Origin: Calliopum simillimum
Taxonomy: Eukaryota; Arthropoda; Insecta; Diptera; Lauxaniidae
Direction: 5' to 3'
Assembly (NCBI GenBank): GCA_951812925.1
Contig: OX638368.1
Location: forward strand, 20,089,187-20,153,186
Length of the DNA: 64,000 nt
Shown: positions 43,895 through 56,113 of the stretch, in pieces
Position numbering within the stretch: position 1 is the stretch's first letter
Layout: every line of letters starts with the position of its first letter
Notes under the pieces: generated by a model
What the model saw: the letters and a program-made list of their open reading frames with translations, nothing else
The model's database searches: none
What the model was told of the DNA's origin: nothing
Program-made: the position numbers and the translations under genes

Positions 43895-44575
43895 CCCGTA
43901 GACTTTTCGCGTTCGCGTCGCTGGTCTGTGTTTCCGTCCAAATGTCAGAATTCAAGAGATTCGCGCCACCGCTGCCTCCCCGTTGTCCTCTACTAACCTA
44001 TCTTTGTTTGTTTTCGAGATACCACGCCACCGCTATACTCTCGGATCAGGTCAGGAAATTTTCGGAAAACAATGCTCACTGATACGTGTGTATTGGTTTT
44101 TCCTTGAAAGTCTCAGTTTCGCCCAAGGATGATTGAAATATTCAAAGAATACGTCTTACCGCGTTGCCAGTCAGGTTACTAGAGAACGATAGCAGCGCCG
44201 GAATTTACATTTCACCATTTCATTTTCATCCACGATCAGCTGTTTCCTTTTATCGATAGGATTTGACATTTAGCACTCACTGTTTCGGGACCAGGGTTGC
44301 TGCTGCACCCGATAATCATGCAACTCTTGTCCAACTGTTTGTCAAGCGGTTGCACGATAGTTTGTCAAGCCCATTGGATTCGTTTGTGCTAAAACTATCT
44401 ACTTACTAAAACATCCTTTGTTTTATATTAATTCTAGACTTATTTAACTAGAAATTCATTACTTATTTTAACCTTAATTAGTTTTAAATATTATTAATAC
44501 TTTAAATACAAGTATGTAGTTAATATAAAGATGTGGACGCAAATAAGGGTTCCGATTTGTATCCTCACAAAACAA
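43895..44575 (+). repeat. ~650-bp direct repeat, copy 1 (LTR-like, unclassified)
   Basis: It is collinear with 53205-53888: GGTCTGTGTTTCCGTCC, GGTCAGGAAATT, CACGATCAGCTGTTTCCTTT, CAAGCGGTTG.ACGATA, AATTCATTA and a shared end TCCTCACA. Length, TGT near the start and CACA at the end would suit a solo LTR, but I could not fix the 5' end or find a target duplication. The copies share no conserved reading frame. A possible third, partial copy (GTCGTGCCACCACTACCTCC) is at 50830-50890. Confidence 0.6.
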
Positions 44576-44599
44576 AATTTCCAATACCATTTTTTAAAT

Positions 44600-47000
44600 A
44601 AAATTAAGAACTTCTTGAATATATTCATTGTATAAAATATTTTTCTGATATTTTTCCTTCTAATAAATATTTTCGCCGTTAATAAATCAAAGTAAAAACG
44701 TGCAAAGGATAACGAGAGAAACACTTTGATATTTTTTTCAAAGTCGTCTCCGCTTCATTTGACGTACGCATCTTTATATGGCAGGCTTTCCTTTCACCAA
44801 CCAAATCAAAAACTTTTGCTTTGTATGTTGTTGTTGCTGTTGTTGTCGTGTGGGGGTAGATTCACAAGTGAGTAGTAATAATGCGTTTAAGAACCCTGTT
44901 ATTATCCTTTCACACGCAGTTGTTGTCTTGAAATGGCATCGTTGTCCTTAGTCGTTGTTGTTGTATGTTGTCCTTAAAAGTTTATACTATTGATGTGTGC
45001 TGTAACCACAACATTGCAGTAGCAGCAACAACAATAACAACAACAACAGCAGCAATAACAATACTGCACACACCAGTAAATAGGCGGAAGGGATGAGAGG
45101 AAAAAGTCAATTAAAAAAGTTGTATAAATCATAACTTGGCAGATGAGTTGATTGCAACGTGTGTAGCATTGTGAAACTGGATGAATTACAGTCGGTCTTT
45201 TGGGATTGATTTGACCACTAGATTCTATATGTACATGTGTATTTTCCGGTAACCCCTAAGAGGCGATGACTTTTATCTCTTGCCATGAGATTGCAAATTT
45301 TCACAATGCTCCATGTGAGAGCTTTTGGCTCTGCCCAAGTGAAAACTTTATCATTAAAGTAAAAGATCACGAGAAATGGAGCTACGCATAATCATTTTAC
45401 CAAGAAGCTTCCTTTACTGGTTGAAGTCTAATATCAAATACTTCGGGCCCAATCCAAGTCGACTTTTGTCCTATAATAAGATTTGTTTCTACCCGAAATC
45501 CTATTTCATTCTAATTTTCTCTATATAGGAAATATGTATAAACTGTCCTTTTGTTCGTTTCAATCAAATGGTATCAAAATAGCCTTATTATTGTTTCAGA
45601 ATCAAGCTTGTCTCTACCAAAACTTTAATTCACTGCATCTCTTAGCTTTACCGTCATCTGCCGAGTTTCTCTATTTCTTCAGTAGGATTTAGCTGAACTT
45701 CTCGAAAATCAAAAGAAAAGACTGATACTTGAAAATATTGTAAGTAGATTATAACTCTCATGGACGCCAATAGGGCACTGATTTTTTCAAAATGATGTAT
45801 CAAGTCGCTATGTGCCTGCCTTTGCGCTAGTGCTTAGTTAGTTATATTAGCAATGGTATTCTTTCTTGTTAATATCGAAACCTTAAATTGCTGAGATGAT
45901 CTCTAAAAATATCTTTCAGGTTAGATTTCTGGGTGACACTTATAAGCACATGCGACTCGGGATGAATTTGCTAGCATTATAAGTAAGACCTCGTTTTAGG
46001 TATATATTCTTTGAAAGCTGAACGAAGCAATTGGTTTCGAGGAGGTTCCTGTAAGACTCATATTCCGAATAAAGTATTAACGACTGAAGACTGGAAAGTA
46101 CTCCGTAAAGTGTGCACTGAAATGATATCGCTGAAGTTCTGGAGAGAGTCCCAACAGAACTGAACAACATAAAATTTTTTTTTCTTTAATAAAGTTCAGT
46201 TTAGCTTGGAGAACTGTTCGTGTAAGTCAGAATATACATTAGATTTAGAATTAAGAGTTGGAATTTGGTTACCAAAAGCTAACTCAGCCTATGGGGCCTA
46301 TAATGACAAACCTTATAAGACTTGTTTGTAAGTCAGTTCACAGGCAAATGGCTGAAATATATGTCACTATATCCCATGGAGATAAAGTGCCTACTTTTGA
46401 AAAAAATGGCTTCGCGATAGTTAAATAACGAAGTCAGGGTCTTGCAAGACTGTTACAGTGACAAAGAATATGTTCTGATGTTTCCCTTTTTTTAATCCGG
46501 TAACTGCAATGCTTGCGAAGATATTTCCACAAATCTGAAGACAAAAAGACCGATGCCTTTAAATTCACGGATGAAAAAAAAAATTATAAAAATCGAATCC
46601 CGAAAATCATTGACGCTAATTTCTTGTTCGGTGGAACGGAATTAATCATTTTTCGAGGGTTATTCATCTCAAAGATTATATATGTATCCTATTCGGCACA
46701 GGCATTGCTTCAATAATTACATACAAGACGATGATTTTAAATTGCAGATGACTAGCGCCAAGCCAAATGCAGTTAAGATGAGCAGAAAAGCTCTATTTTG
46801 AAAGCCTCTTCTGACCAATAAGCTGCGGCAATTATGGTGAAGCCACTCTCAATAATTTGCTTGGAGACAAATAACGAAAATTTGGAAGCACAAGACCATT
46901 ATCAATGTTGGATCGTTAAAAATCAAAGAATTGAGATGAGGGTACCACAGGACATCCAGTGAAATAAAAAAAATTTAAATCAGGAAACTATTTAAGAGAA
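44600..47000. other. Non-coding with trinucleotide runs, no supported gene
   Basis: GTTGTTGTTGCTGTTGTTG at about 44827 and CAACAACAATAACAACAAC at about 45026 are microsatellite-like. The frames around 45483, 45940 and 46513 are short, unassigned and AT-biased. No element ends are recognised. Confidence 0.5.
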
Positions 47001-47006
47001 CTAATA

Positions 47007-47658
47007 ACACAGTGCGACAAAATGGAAAAAAATTTTTGCCCCTGGGGTCTCATAAAGTTTTTCTGATAAGTTATGAAAAATAAAAATACACGTATTTCAC
47101 CGAATATGTGTATCAGTGATTTTTTCCATTTTATGGCTCCTCAAAGCTTAAAATTCGCGTTTTATATGTAATTTTGAGATTTTATGAAAAAACCATCTTA
47201 TTATGAAATGGTGCTCATGTCCTTACCTTTAATTTAAGATATAGCTCTTGAGAATCCGCATGGTAGTTTTTGTTTTATAAGCAAAACCATTTTCAATGTA
47301 TTTTTTTTTTTCATATATTTCGGAAAATAAAAAAAAAAAAAAAATTGTCACAAAGTCTTCTAATATTGAAATAGAAAAATTTTTACAGTTTTGCTTATAA
47401 AACAAAAACTACCATGCGGAATCTCAAGTGCAATATCTTAAATTAAAGGTAAGGACACGAGCAACATTTCATAATAAGATGTTTTTTTCATAAAATCTCA
47501 AAATTTCATATAAAACGCGAATTTTAAGCTTTGAGGAGCCATAAAATAGAAAAAATCACTGATACACATATTCGATGAAATACGTGTATTTTTATTTTTC
47601 ATAACCTATCAGAAAAACTTTATGAGACCCCAGGGGCATTTTTTGTGTTGCACTGTGT
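47007..47658. mobile_element. 652-bp near-perfect foldback element
   Basis: It starts ACACAGTGCGACAAAATGG and ends TTTTTGTGTTGCACTGTGT. The arms of about 310 bp pair almost throughout (CCCTGGGGTCTCATAAAGTT / AACTTTATGAGACCCCAGGG, ATACACGTATTTCACCGAAT / ATTCGATGAAATACGTGTAT, GTCCTTACCTTTAATTTAAG / CTTAAATTAAAGGTAAGGAC). If the element is taken as 47008-47657, TAA flanks both sides. A 3-bp TWA duplication would suit PIF/Harbinger-type MITEs, but three bases are weak evidence. The high arm identity suggests a fairly young copy. Confidence 0.9.
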
Positions 47659-47659
47659 A

Positions 47660-48988
47660 ATTTTAGCTAGTCACTGTGTATGACATTGGAGGAGCTTTGA
47701 TGTAGCCCTACACTTCAAGTGGAGGAAAGAGCACAAAAGATTTATGCTGGGGGTTGTACATACAATTCAATTTCAATAATTCGAAGGTCTGAAGCTCCAA
47801 AGCTGTTTTGGTCACTATAACCAATCTAATAGTTCCTGTTAGATCTAGTCTACAATTCGTGTATGAAATTCGATGGAAATAATCTTAGTCTAATTTGGAG
47901 AGCATTCATTGTTGTTTTGAAAATTTTCACCGAAAACCTAAGTTACACTCTATATAACTCAAAATTCAAACTTTACAGAAATGCCTAGTGTAGGGTATAG
48001 AGTAAGTTTATGTTTTTATTTCATTTACGCTGAATTACCTTATGTTTTTCTTTGTCAAATATTGAGCTCTACTTCCCCTCGTTGTTGCGGTTTTATGCCC
48101 TCTCCCCCATTTTCGTCAGTACAACACAATTGTGAATTCTTCCTACTTCGATGATATCCTTCCTTCCGCGCTTTCTTCTAAAATCACCAAAATCAAGTGA
48201 GGCGCTTGGTAGCCACATTCTGATGATGGGTTTAACTTCCGCATAAATCAAAAACACCAACAACAACAAAAAAGAAATGCGTAGAAAGTTGAAAGTAAAC
48301 AAAAAAAGTTATGAAAATCCACCGCAGCAACAGAAATAACGACAAGGACTCGCAAACACACTTACACTTCTTTACTAACGCACACACACACGGAAGTATT
48401 GCCATTGACATTGCACTTTCCGGATCCGTTTAATACTTTTGCAGCAACAACAGCAACAACAATAATAACAGTAATAATAACTGTTTCTTCTTTTGGATGA
48501 TTTTTTCGATTGTACCGTCGTGTCTGCGGCTGAATTTATGAAGTGTGCGCTGCACTAAAAACGGCGTCACGCCACGTGTCGAAGTCATTTTCGACCAATG
48601 TTGACTGGGTTATTGGGCAAAGTGGGTGGCTGGTGAGCGCGAGCGATTTTTATTATTAAAATTGTGTTGCAAGTGATTTGACATGATGTCGATGTTTCAT
48701 TTGCAAATGAATAAAACGCAGATTTATAATGAAATAAAATGATATCGCCTATTTTTGGGTAGATTTTCTTAAGTAAATAACTCAGACAAAAGTCAATTTA
48801 AAATTGCAAGTGATTTATGTTCGGTGAACTATTTTTTTATTAACCACTTTATGTCATTTAAGGTTTTTTGTTTCTATACCACAAGTTTTTCACAAATGCA
48901 TTGACGGAAAGGCTGCTTCTAAAATTTGGAATAAACTGCCAAGTTTTTTCTTACCGAAAATATTTAAATTAATGTGCGTAGAATAGAG
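47660..48988. other. Non-coding; one non-repetitive patch near 48500-48720
   Basis: CAACAACAG-type runs occur at 48447-48480. The following 48500-48720 stretch is complex, less repetitive and carries AT-rich homeodomain-like words (TTTATTATTAAAATTG) and an octamer-like TTTGCAAATGA. It could be regulatory; this is speculative. The frame at 48093-48302 is unassigned. Confidence 0.35.
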
Positions 48989-48989
48989 T

Positions 48990-49445
48990 TTTCTTGGGTC
49001 ACCCTAGCGTTTTAGAGAACATTTTTTTAAAGGAAACTTTTAGCTAATTGCATGAGCTATTTAAAGTTGATATTTTAAATTTTGATTCCTAATTTTTGAC
49101 TTTGAGGGCCATTTTAGTATGAAAAAGGTGCAATTAATATAATATATTCTGGAATCCTCGTTAAATTATCTGTAAAGGCACAACCCTTTTGAACGCTATT
49201 ATCCATATACACTTTTAGAAAGAACATACAATTAGCTAAAAGTTTCAAACAAAAAAGTTTTATCTAAAACGCTCGCGTGACCGAAGAAAAATTTTTTTCT
49301 AAGACTAGTCAGAAAGTCAGTTTTAACCCTATAACTTCTCAGGAGTACATTTTAGACCCCCTCAGGTACAATTTTTTGTTGGTATAGACCTCCTCTATCA
49401 CCTCTCAGAAGCTTCGTAACTTTATGCGATACATACTATATACCC
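48990..49445. mobile_element. Foldback element family A, copy 3 (shortened)
   Basis: The left part starts TTCTTGGGTCACCCTAGCG, missing the outer end. The right arm is complete to CTTCGTAACTTTATGCGATA. The centre (about 49140-49180) is reduced compared with 32872-33846. GCTAATTGCATGAGC / CATACAATTAGCTAAAAGTT and CCATTTTAGTATGAAAAAGG are the shared landmarks. Confidence 0.75.
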
Positions 49446-50047
49446 GACTACATATCCTATGCGAACTAATGGTTAAATAAAAAATCTCAGAGAATTTCTA
49501 TCGGAGCGAAGAGATGTTAACCGAATAAGAAAATCAAATAAGTAATTGGGATAACTCTAACACGTCCGGATGTATGACCGACTCTAAGCCATAAAAGTAC
49601 AAAAGCCCTCGTATGGTTCAATAAATAGTTTTTCAAAACACTTACGAGTTGATAACCAACCAAGAGAACTAAAAAAACTCTTTTACATACAAACTTGGAT
49701 GTATGGCTAACTTTAAACTATAAAGGAACCAAAAGTACTTTAATTTTTATAAGACCAGAGATACCAAGCATCTTTTACAGTTCAATAAAAAGTTGTTGAC
49801 CTGTTATAGGACCTTTTATGGGGTAATCTGACCGAAGCAGATTTGGAATGTTGAAAAGTACTTGGAGAACTTTCCGCGCTTACACTCTGGTACTTTTTAT
49901 AACTTCGCGGGGCATAGAACCTTCACAGAACTCCTCCAGTGAAAATCGCAACTATTTATTCAATTTCCTTCAATAATTCCCCGATTCACATACTTCTTGT
50001 GCCAACCATAAATTCCACAATAAGTCCGGACGGACAGTTTTCCGCTA
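49446..50047. other. Non-coding; weak two-unit repeat
   Basis: CCGGATGTATGACCGACTCT near 49566 and TTGGATGTATGGCTAACTTT near 49695, each followed by an A.CAAAAG block, are about 129 bp apart and suggest an old duplication. Nothing else is recognised. Confidence 0.4.
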
Positions 50048-50055
50048 CTTTGAGG

Positions 50056-50220
50056 CAGTGGCGGATCCAAGGGGAGGCGATGGGGCCGATCGGCCACCGC
50101 TCTCAAACCAAGTGATTAAATTTTTTTTTTATTATATGTAAAGATATTAAAAACATTCTGTTATTATCTAGAAATATAGTCAATCGGCCCCCCCTCTTAA
50201 CAATGCTGTATCCGCCAATG
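50056..50220. mobile_element. 165-bp hAT-type MITE (CAGTGGCGG family)
   Basis: It starts CAGTGGCGGATCCAAG and ends ATCCGCCAATG, inverted with the ends of the hAT element at 38040-39808. The flanking octamers CTTTGAGG (50048-50055) and CCTTGTGG (50221-50228) match at 6 of 8 bases, consistent with a decayed 8-bp duplication. The internal CGGCCCCCCCTC and GGCGATGGGGCCGATCGG match the CGCCCCCC subterminal style of the larger element. Confidence 0.8.
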
Positions 50221-50229
50221 CCTTGTGGG

Positions 50230-51160
50230 TTCCTTTTCAATGATTGACGGTAGGCTTCCGTTGTTTGACCTATCAATTTCCATTGTTGCTGTCTGATTGT
50301 TACGAAGAAAGGTTCTTCTCGGCATCTGATTAGCAGTTCGTCATTGAAGATGTTCAGAATACCGTCCAAGACACTTGATGATTTTTTGTTCCACGATTTT
50401 TTGCACCTTGTTTTTGGACTTCCGCGTTTTTTGTACCTTGCGAGATTCCGTTGGTGGTTTACACAATATGTGATCTATCCATTTTCATTTAGTTTTCATT
50501 ATTTATATAGAGGTAGCATCTTGTCGGTATCTGAAAAAGAAATTGACACTGAAGATGGCTATGCGACACAAAATTTTCAGAATATGCTCTGTAGTGTAAC
50601 GAACCTTTTCCGCCTTTAGCTTGGAGACAATCGTCGGTATCCAGGGTTCGTCTACAAAAATTTGATCCTCGCCAAGAAAAGACACTTTTCAATTCACTAT
50701 TTTCTTTTATTTCACTGTTTATCTTAAAAGCACTGGCAAAATAAAGCTATTTATGTTGATAATGAATATATAATTATGGTGAAAGATGAAATGGAAGACA
50801 TAATGAATTGAATAAGAATAAAATATCAATCAAATGAGGAGTCGTGCCACCACTACCTCCCAGTGGACTTGTCGCATTCCCGTCGCCGCACAATGGGAGA
50901 TTGTGGCCATAAATAGGTAAAATTTTAAAGTGCTATAGATTTAAAAAAATTTTTACTCCAATCGTCAGATTATACTTAGGGACGGAAAAAAAAACTATAA
51001 AAAGTTTAAAATTTTGTTTTGGTTTAGCAACACAGTGGGCCCAAAGTTGGACTTTAAACAGCAAAAAAGCTCTAGAGAACTTTTAAAAATTGAAACTGCT
51101 GGATAAACGCTCTAGTTAATTTGTTTTAAGCCCAATCTACTAATGTAGCATATCGTTAGA
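50230..51160. other. Non-coding, no supported gene
   Basis: Overlapping short frames on both strands (50103-50692) have no recognisable domain. A possible partial copy of the 650-bp repeat lies at about 50830-50890. The rest is AT-rich. Confidence 0.4.
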
Positions 51161-51167
51161 AAGAATA

Positions 51168-51560
51168 ATAGCCGTGTTTTTTTTGACGCGTATATACAAT
51201 TGTGGATACCTTCAAATTGCGATAACTCATGAACAGTAAGTCACACAATAGAACTCTAAGAAACTTTTTTATGGAGAATCACCTTCTATTTCATTTTATA
51301 TTTAAAAAAATTTATTTTTAAGGAGGTATTTTATAAAAACTGGTTAGCGCCGATAAATGGCAAAAATTACTTTTTTTAAATAACTTCTAAATAATTATTT
51401 TTTTTTTTTACAAAAGATTAAAATTATTTGTAGAGCATGTGGTTCTCCTTGAAAAAGACCCTTGGACTTTTTATCGTACGACTCACCGTTCAAAAGTTAT
51501 CGCAATTTGAAGGTATCCACAATTGTATATACGCGTCAAAAAAAAACACGGCTATTGTTT
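51168..51560. mobile_element. ~390-bp foldback element
   Basis: The left arm (about 51168-51250) and right arm (about 51478-51560) are inverted: ATAGCCGTGTTTTTTTTGAC / AAAAAACACGGCTAT, GCGTATATACAATTGTGGAT / ATCCACAATTGTATATACGC and CTTCAAATTGCGATAACTC / AAGTTATCGCAATTTGAAG. GATAACTCATGAACAGTAAG is shared with the 19.0-19.76 kb region, so the two are related families. No target duplication is evident. Confidence 0.8.
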
Positions 51561-51598
51561 CTACTTTGTTTAAAAATTTTTTTTTTTTTTGCCGATTT

Positions 51599-52155
51599 TA
51601 TGTGAATTATAGTGATTTTTCAAATATTAAAAAAAATATGGTAAAAATGGAAAAATTGCAAACTTTGACATTAAAAAAAAAATACATGTTCTGATTTTCA
51701 TTATTTTTCAATATAATATGTGGCCAAGTATGCTTAATCGAAATGCAAAGTCCCTGCTGCCTTTTTTGAGAACATTTTTTTTATGAACTTTTTCATATTG
51801 TGGTTTTTGACGGGACAAAATAAGTTGACTTTTTTGGAACGCTATTTTTAATTCGTTTGCATCGAAATATGTCAAAATAGCATTTTGTCAAAAAGCACAA
51901 GCATTAAACTTTTAAAAAAGCATTTGTTTGAGTTTTTATATATGATAGGTGAATTATGGTGATTTTTCGAAAATTTAAGCTCAAAAAGCTAAAATCGATA
52001 AATTTTTAAAACTTTGACATTAAAAAAAAAATACATTTTCTGATTTTCATTATTTTCCAATATAATATGTGGCCAAGTATGCTTAATCAAAATACAAAGT
52101 CCCTACTGCTTTTTTTGAGAACTTTTTTTTCTATGAATTTTTTCCTGTTGCAGTT
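51599..52155 (+). repeat. Direct duplication of ~205 bp, offset 349 bp
   Basis: The segments 51599-51806 and 51950-52155 share, in order, GTGAATTAT.GTGATTTTTC, CAAACTTTGACATTAAAAA, CTGATTTTCATTATTTT, TGTGGCCAAGTATGCTTAAT and CAAAGTCCCT.CTGC.TTTTT. GGCCAAGTA falls at 51722 and 52071. It has no coding meaning that I can see. Confidence 0.8.
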
Positions 52156-52329
52156 TTTAAGAAAAAAAATTATTTTGATTTCTTTATATTCTTCAACGTT
52201 TTACAATAGATTTATCGATTTCAAGCTTACAGTCTGCTTAAATTCGGAAAATGCTTTTTTAAACGAAAGGGTAGTAGATAAGGGGTATATTCACCCCTTT
52301 TCAGCCCCTTGGAAATTGCCCTCTCTTTA

Positions 52330-52850
52330 CTTGGACATACCATAGCGAAGCATTTTACCAAATCTTATAATTTGCGCCAAGTAGCGATAGTAATATGACA
52401 AATTTTATTTGCGTAGGGCGTGGCACTGCCCATTTTTTCTTTGAAAATTATTTTTCCAAATGCCCTTTGCATATTTACTAGATTTTGTCTATCTACGTCA
52501 AGCAGTTTCTGAGATATTATGAATCAGCATTCAGAGGGGCGTGGCACCGCTCACTTTTCTAGTGAGAACTATTTGTTCTAATTGTCTTAGCTTATGTACC
52601 CAATCATATTAAAGTGCGCCAAATATTGTCAGAGAAATACTGAATTTATTTTTTTGAGGGAGTGGCACCGATCTTTTTTCCGGTGAACATTATTTGTTTT
52701 GATGATTTTTACATATTTACCAAATCTCATTTATCTGCGTCAAAGGGATTCGGAGATATGATAAGTTGATTTTTTGGAGGGCGTGGCACCGCCCATTTTT
52801 TTAGCATATAGCTTAGCCTTTTTTTGTACTAACACAATGTAACAACTTCT
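52330..52850 (+). repeat. 121-bp tandem array, four units, GGCGTGGCACCGCCC core
   Basis: GTGGCAC landmarks at 52420, 52541, 52662 and 52783 give an exact 121-bp period. Each unit has TATTTACCAAATCT, a TGCGTCAA word, GAGATAT.AT.A and GGGCGTGGCACCGCCCATTT, and units diverge by some 20-25%. Related degenerate copies lie at 2090-2600 and 56640-57180. The GGCGTGGCACCGCCC core is nearly palindromic. Confidence 0.85.
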
Positions 52851-53204
52851 TTAAAAACGGTTAGATGGTTTCCGAGTCAATAATGGACAAATACACAAAC
52901 AAACAAAATCTAGTTTTTATGAAGTAGATTTTCGTTTATTTCGCATAACTTGAAAACTATGAAAGAAAGCTCAGAATTTTTAACATTTTTGAAATCAGCG
53001 GGGTCAAGTTATTAGGAGTTGATACCCATTTTGCAAAAAAATTCCGACCACGCCCTAACTTTGTATGGGAGGTAGGCGTGTCCGTTGGCGGATTTTGTTC
53101 GTATTTATAGAATTTTATTATTTTAATGTAAGAAACATCTGTACCAAATTTCAATAGCCTAGCTCTATTATTACTATATATGACCGCCGTTCCATACAAA
53201 TCCT

Positions 53205-53888
53205 CCCATTGTACGCCGGTCTGTATTTCCGTCCAGATGTCAGGACTCAGTAGAGTCGTGCCGCCACTGCCTTTCCGTTGTCCTCTGCTCTGCCTGTTCG
53301 CGTTTGTTTTGTTCGTTTAAGAGAACCCGCGCCACCTTTACACTCTCTGTTTAGGTCAGGAAATTCATAGAAAATAAAGCCGACGGTACTAGACAGTGTT
53401 CGCTGATAAGCCGGTCTTGATGTTCACTTGAAAGTTGAAGTTCCATCCAAGAATGGTTGAGACAACTTAAGAACACGTCTTGCCTAGTTGCCAGTTGTGT
53501 AACGAGAGAACAATACCATTGCTGGAACTTGTATTCCACCATCTCATTTCCACCCACGATCAGCTGTTTCCTTTTGTACGATCGTATTCGACTGTTCATA
53601 CTCATTGTTTTGAAACCAGGGTTACTGCTATAAGCGATAATCATCCAACTGCCCGTCAAGCGGTTGTACGATAAGCTGTCAAGCCCGTTGTAAGCAACTA
53701 TCCTAGAATTATTTGTTGAACTAAATACTTAGTTTTAAATTAATCCAAAACATATTCAACCAGTAATTCATTATTTTATTTTGATCTTAATTAGGTTTTA
53801 ATGCTATTGATACTATTAATACTTATAATACAATTAATTATTGCACGGATTTGAACGCAAATTTATTACCGATTTCTGTCCTCACAGT
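53205..53888 (+). repeat. ~650-bp direct repeat, copy 2 (LTR-like, unclassified)
   Basis: This copy is collinear with 43895-44575, starting GCCGGTCTGTATTTCCGTCC and ending TTTCTGTCCTCACA. The minus-strand 102-codon frame (53351-53659) is not preserved in the other copy, so it is not treated as a gene. Confidence 0.6.
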
Positions 53889-53899
53889 AGTAAGACTTC

Positions 53900-56075
53900 A
53901 GCTTCTACTCCGGCATATTGGGCAAAAGAGGTTTTGAAATGGGAGTTATCTGTCGTCTGATTTCATCGTCTTTTGCCGAACTATTGCAACCAAGTCAATG
54001 GAAGGCTTCATCTTAAATCTGTATGGTAACGGATCTATACAATTCTTTCGTGTTAAGAACCAGAAAAAACACAGAATCCATCAGAACTAGTGAAAAACAG
54101 TCATAATTACAAGAATTCTCTATATGGGCTTAATATCAGAGCTTGGAGAATATCACAGATATGTGTAGAAGCATGAAATAAACATCGTCGGCAGTTCGAA
54201 ACGTTGCTTGGGTACTTAACACACTTTCGGACATTACAATGCTCCATACTACCTATGAATTTTCATTTGATCAGACAAAAGATTGCTAAATTTAACCCAG
54301 CAAACTAGTAGGAGCATATTTGCTACAACTTATCTTATTTATCTTCTTTAAAATATCTATTACCAATATTTTTTGTGTGTAATTGTACGTTAACCATTTG
54401 AACTACCGATGCTTCCGTTCTGCCAAACTTTGAATCTGCTTTACTATAAAATTTTTTTTTTTTTTTTTTTTTTGTGGAAAAACACATCCTGTCAGTAAAG
54501 ACGGAAAATATGAGTCCTTTTGCTGGACAAACATCCGGTAGCAATGAAAAATGTACTTCCGTTGAGCAAAAGAAATAAAGTTTTTCTTAATGGTTGGAAA
54601 TAGAAGGAAGAAAAAGAAGGACTAAATAAAATATGCTTTAGATATAGATAGAGAATGTTTTATTTTGTGGAAATTTCAACACTTTATAATAGCAACTTAT
54701 ATCACAAGTACACATATACATATGTACAATATATCACAGTGATAGTTTTTGATTCAACAACGCTGAAATTAACATCAATTGTGTTAGCGCATTTTGAATG
54801 TAAGAAATCTCGAGACAATATGTTCATATGATATGAACGAGTATGACCCAATTACAGGCAATCATCAGAGCAATTTTCATCAACTTCAGGCAAGACAATC
54901 TTATAAATAGTTACATTCATTCATTCATTTATTTCATTCTTTCAACAATTTTTTTTAGACAAATAATTCACATTTATACAAAATCTGTCAGCAGCAACAA
55001 TACTAATAATGAATAAAAATGAGATACAACAACAATGGTGGTCATGACAGCGCCAGTTGTTATTCAGTTTCAACATCAGCATCGTTGCCACCCTATCACT
55101 TTGATTTATTCTGTAGCATCCTGTATATCCTGCAAACTCAAGTACACGGAACTCTATCTACTCAACGTTAACAATGGAAAATACACAAAAAGCATCACTG
55201 ATGTACGCCGCAATCAGCGTGATAACAGCCAGAGCAAATGAGCTACTCGTACTTGTTCGTGGTGTAATTCGTTCAAGAAATATTGAGACAATATTCTGGC
55301 TTTAGTACGATGAAGAATGAAAAGAATGAACAAAATCGAGCAATGGAATACAAGTGGCAGCAAATTAGAGTGAAACATGTGTTGGAGCCCAGACAATGCC
55401 CAAGAAGAAAAAAAGCGAATCATCATCAACGAAATTTGTCATCATTTTGCGCACATTTTTGGAGCACAGAATTTTGGAGCCAATTGATGATATTAAGTTT
55501 CAATATGTTTATTTTTTGCTTTAGCTACTGTTTGGCAGTGGAGGATCCAGGTTTTGACTTTGAAACTGGAAAAGAAGTCGCAGGTCCCACACAAGCGGGC
55601 CAAAATCTAGCCCTTTATTTCGAGCGGGATGGCATGGAATACAAGGATTTTTGTATCAGATTTTAGCAAGTAAGCTAGTGAATAGCTAGGTTAATGACTT
55701 TTACCACATTTAACCATCTTATGGGGAATGAAACATAAAAAAATCAATCCAATCAAACAGAACAAGTTAAAACTATCGATTTGCCAGACAAGAGCTAACA
55801 TATGTACATTTTCAAGAAAACAAACCTCAAGAAAAATATAAATTAAATTTGAATATGATTTTTATAGTTGTACACATTCATAAACAAAATTTGCATCTTA
55901 AGTTTTAGAGTCAAAAAATAAAAAAACTTTAAAATATGTAGATACCTCCAAAAAAAAAAAAAAACAAAAGAAAGAACCTTTACTGGCACACAGTCCAGAA
56001 AAATAAGAAACCTATAAAATTTTAAATTGATTGTTCAATTAATCTTTAAAACTTGACAACGGGTGTCTGGACGAT
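53900..56075. other. Non-coding, no supported gene
   Basis: A 22-nt T-tract lies at 54452-54473, with CAA runs near 55026. The 127-codon plus-strand frame at 55283-55666 has no domain I recognise. A GCAGTGGAGGATCCAG phrase at 55535 in it resembles a hAT end of the CAGTGGCGG type, but no inverted partner was found. Confidence 0.4.
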
Positions 56076-56079
56076 GTCT

Positions 56080-56113
<34 letters not shown>
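56080..56113 (+). repeat. (TCG)11 microsatellite
   Basis: An uninterrupted TCG run of about 34 nt occurs in otherwise AT-rich DNA. Confidence 0.95.

Noticed and set aside
55283..55666. 127-codon plus-strand frame
   Set aside because: No recognisable domain, no second copy, low-complexity start; kept only as non-coding with a note.
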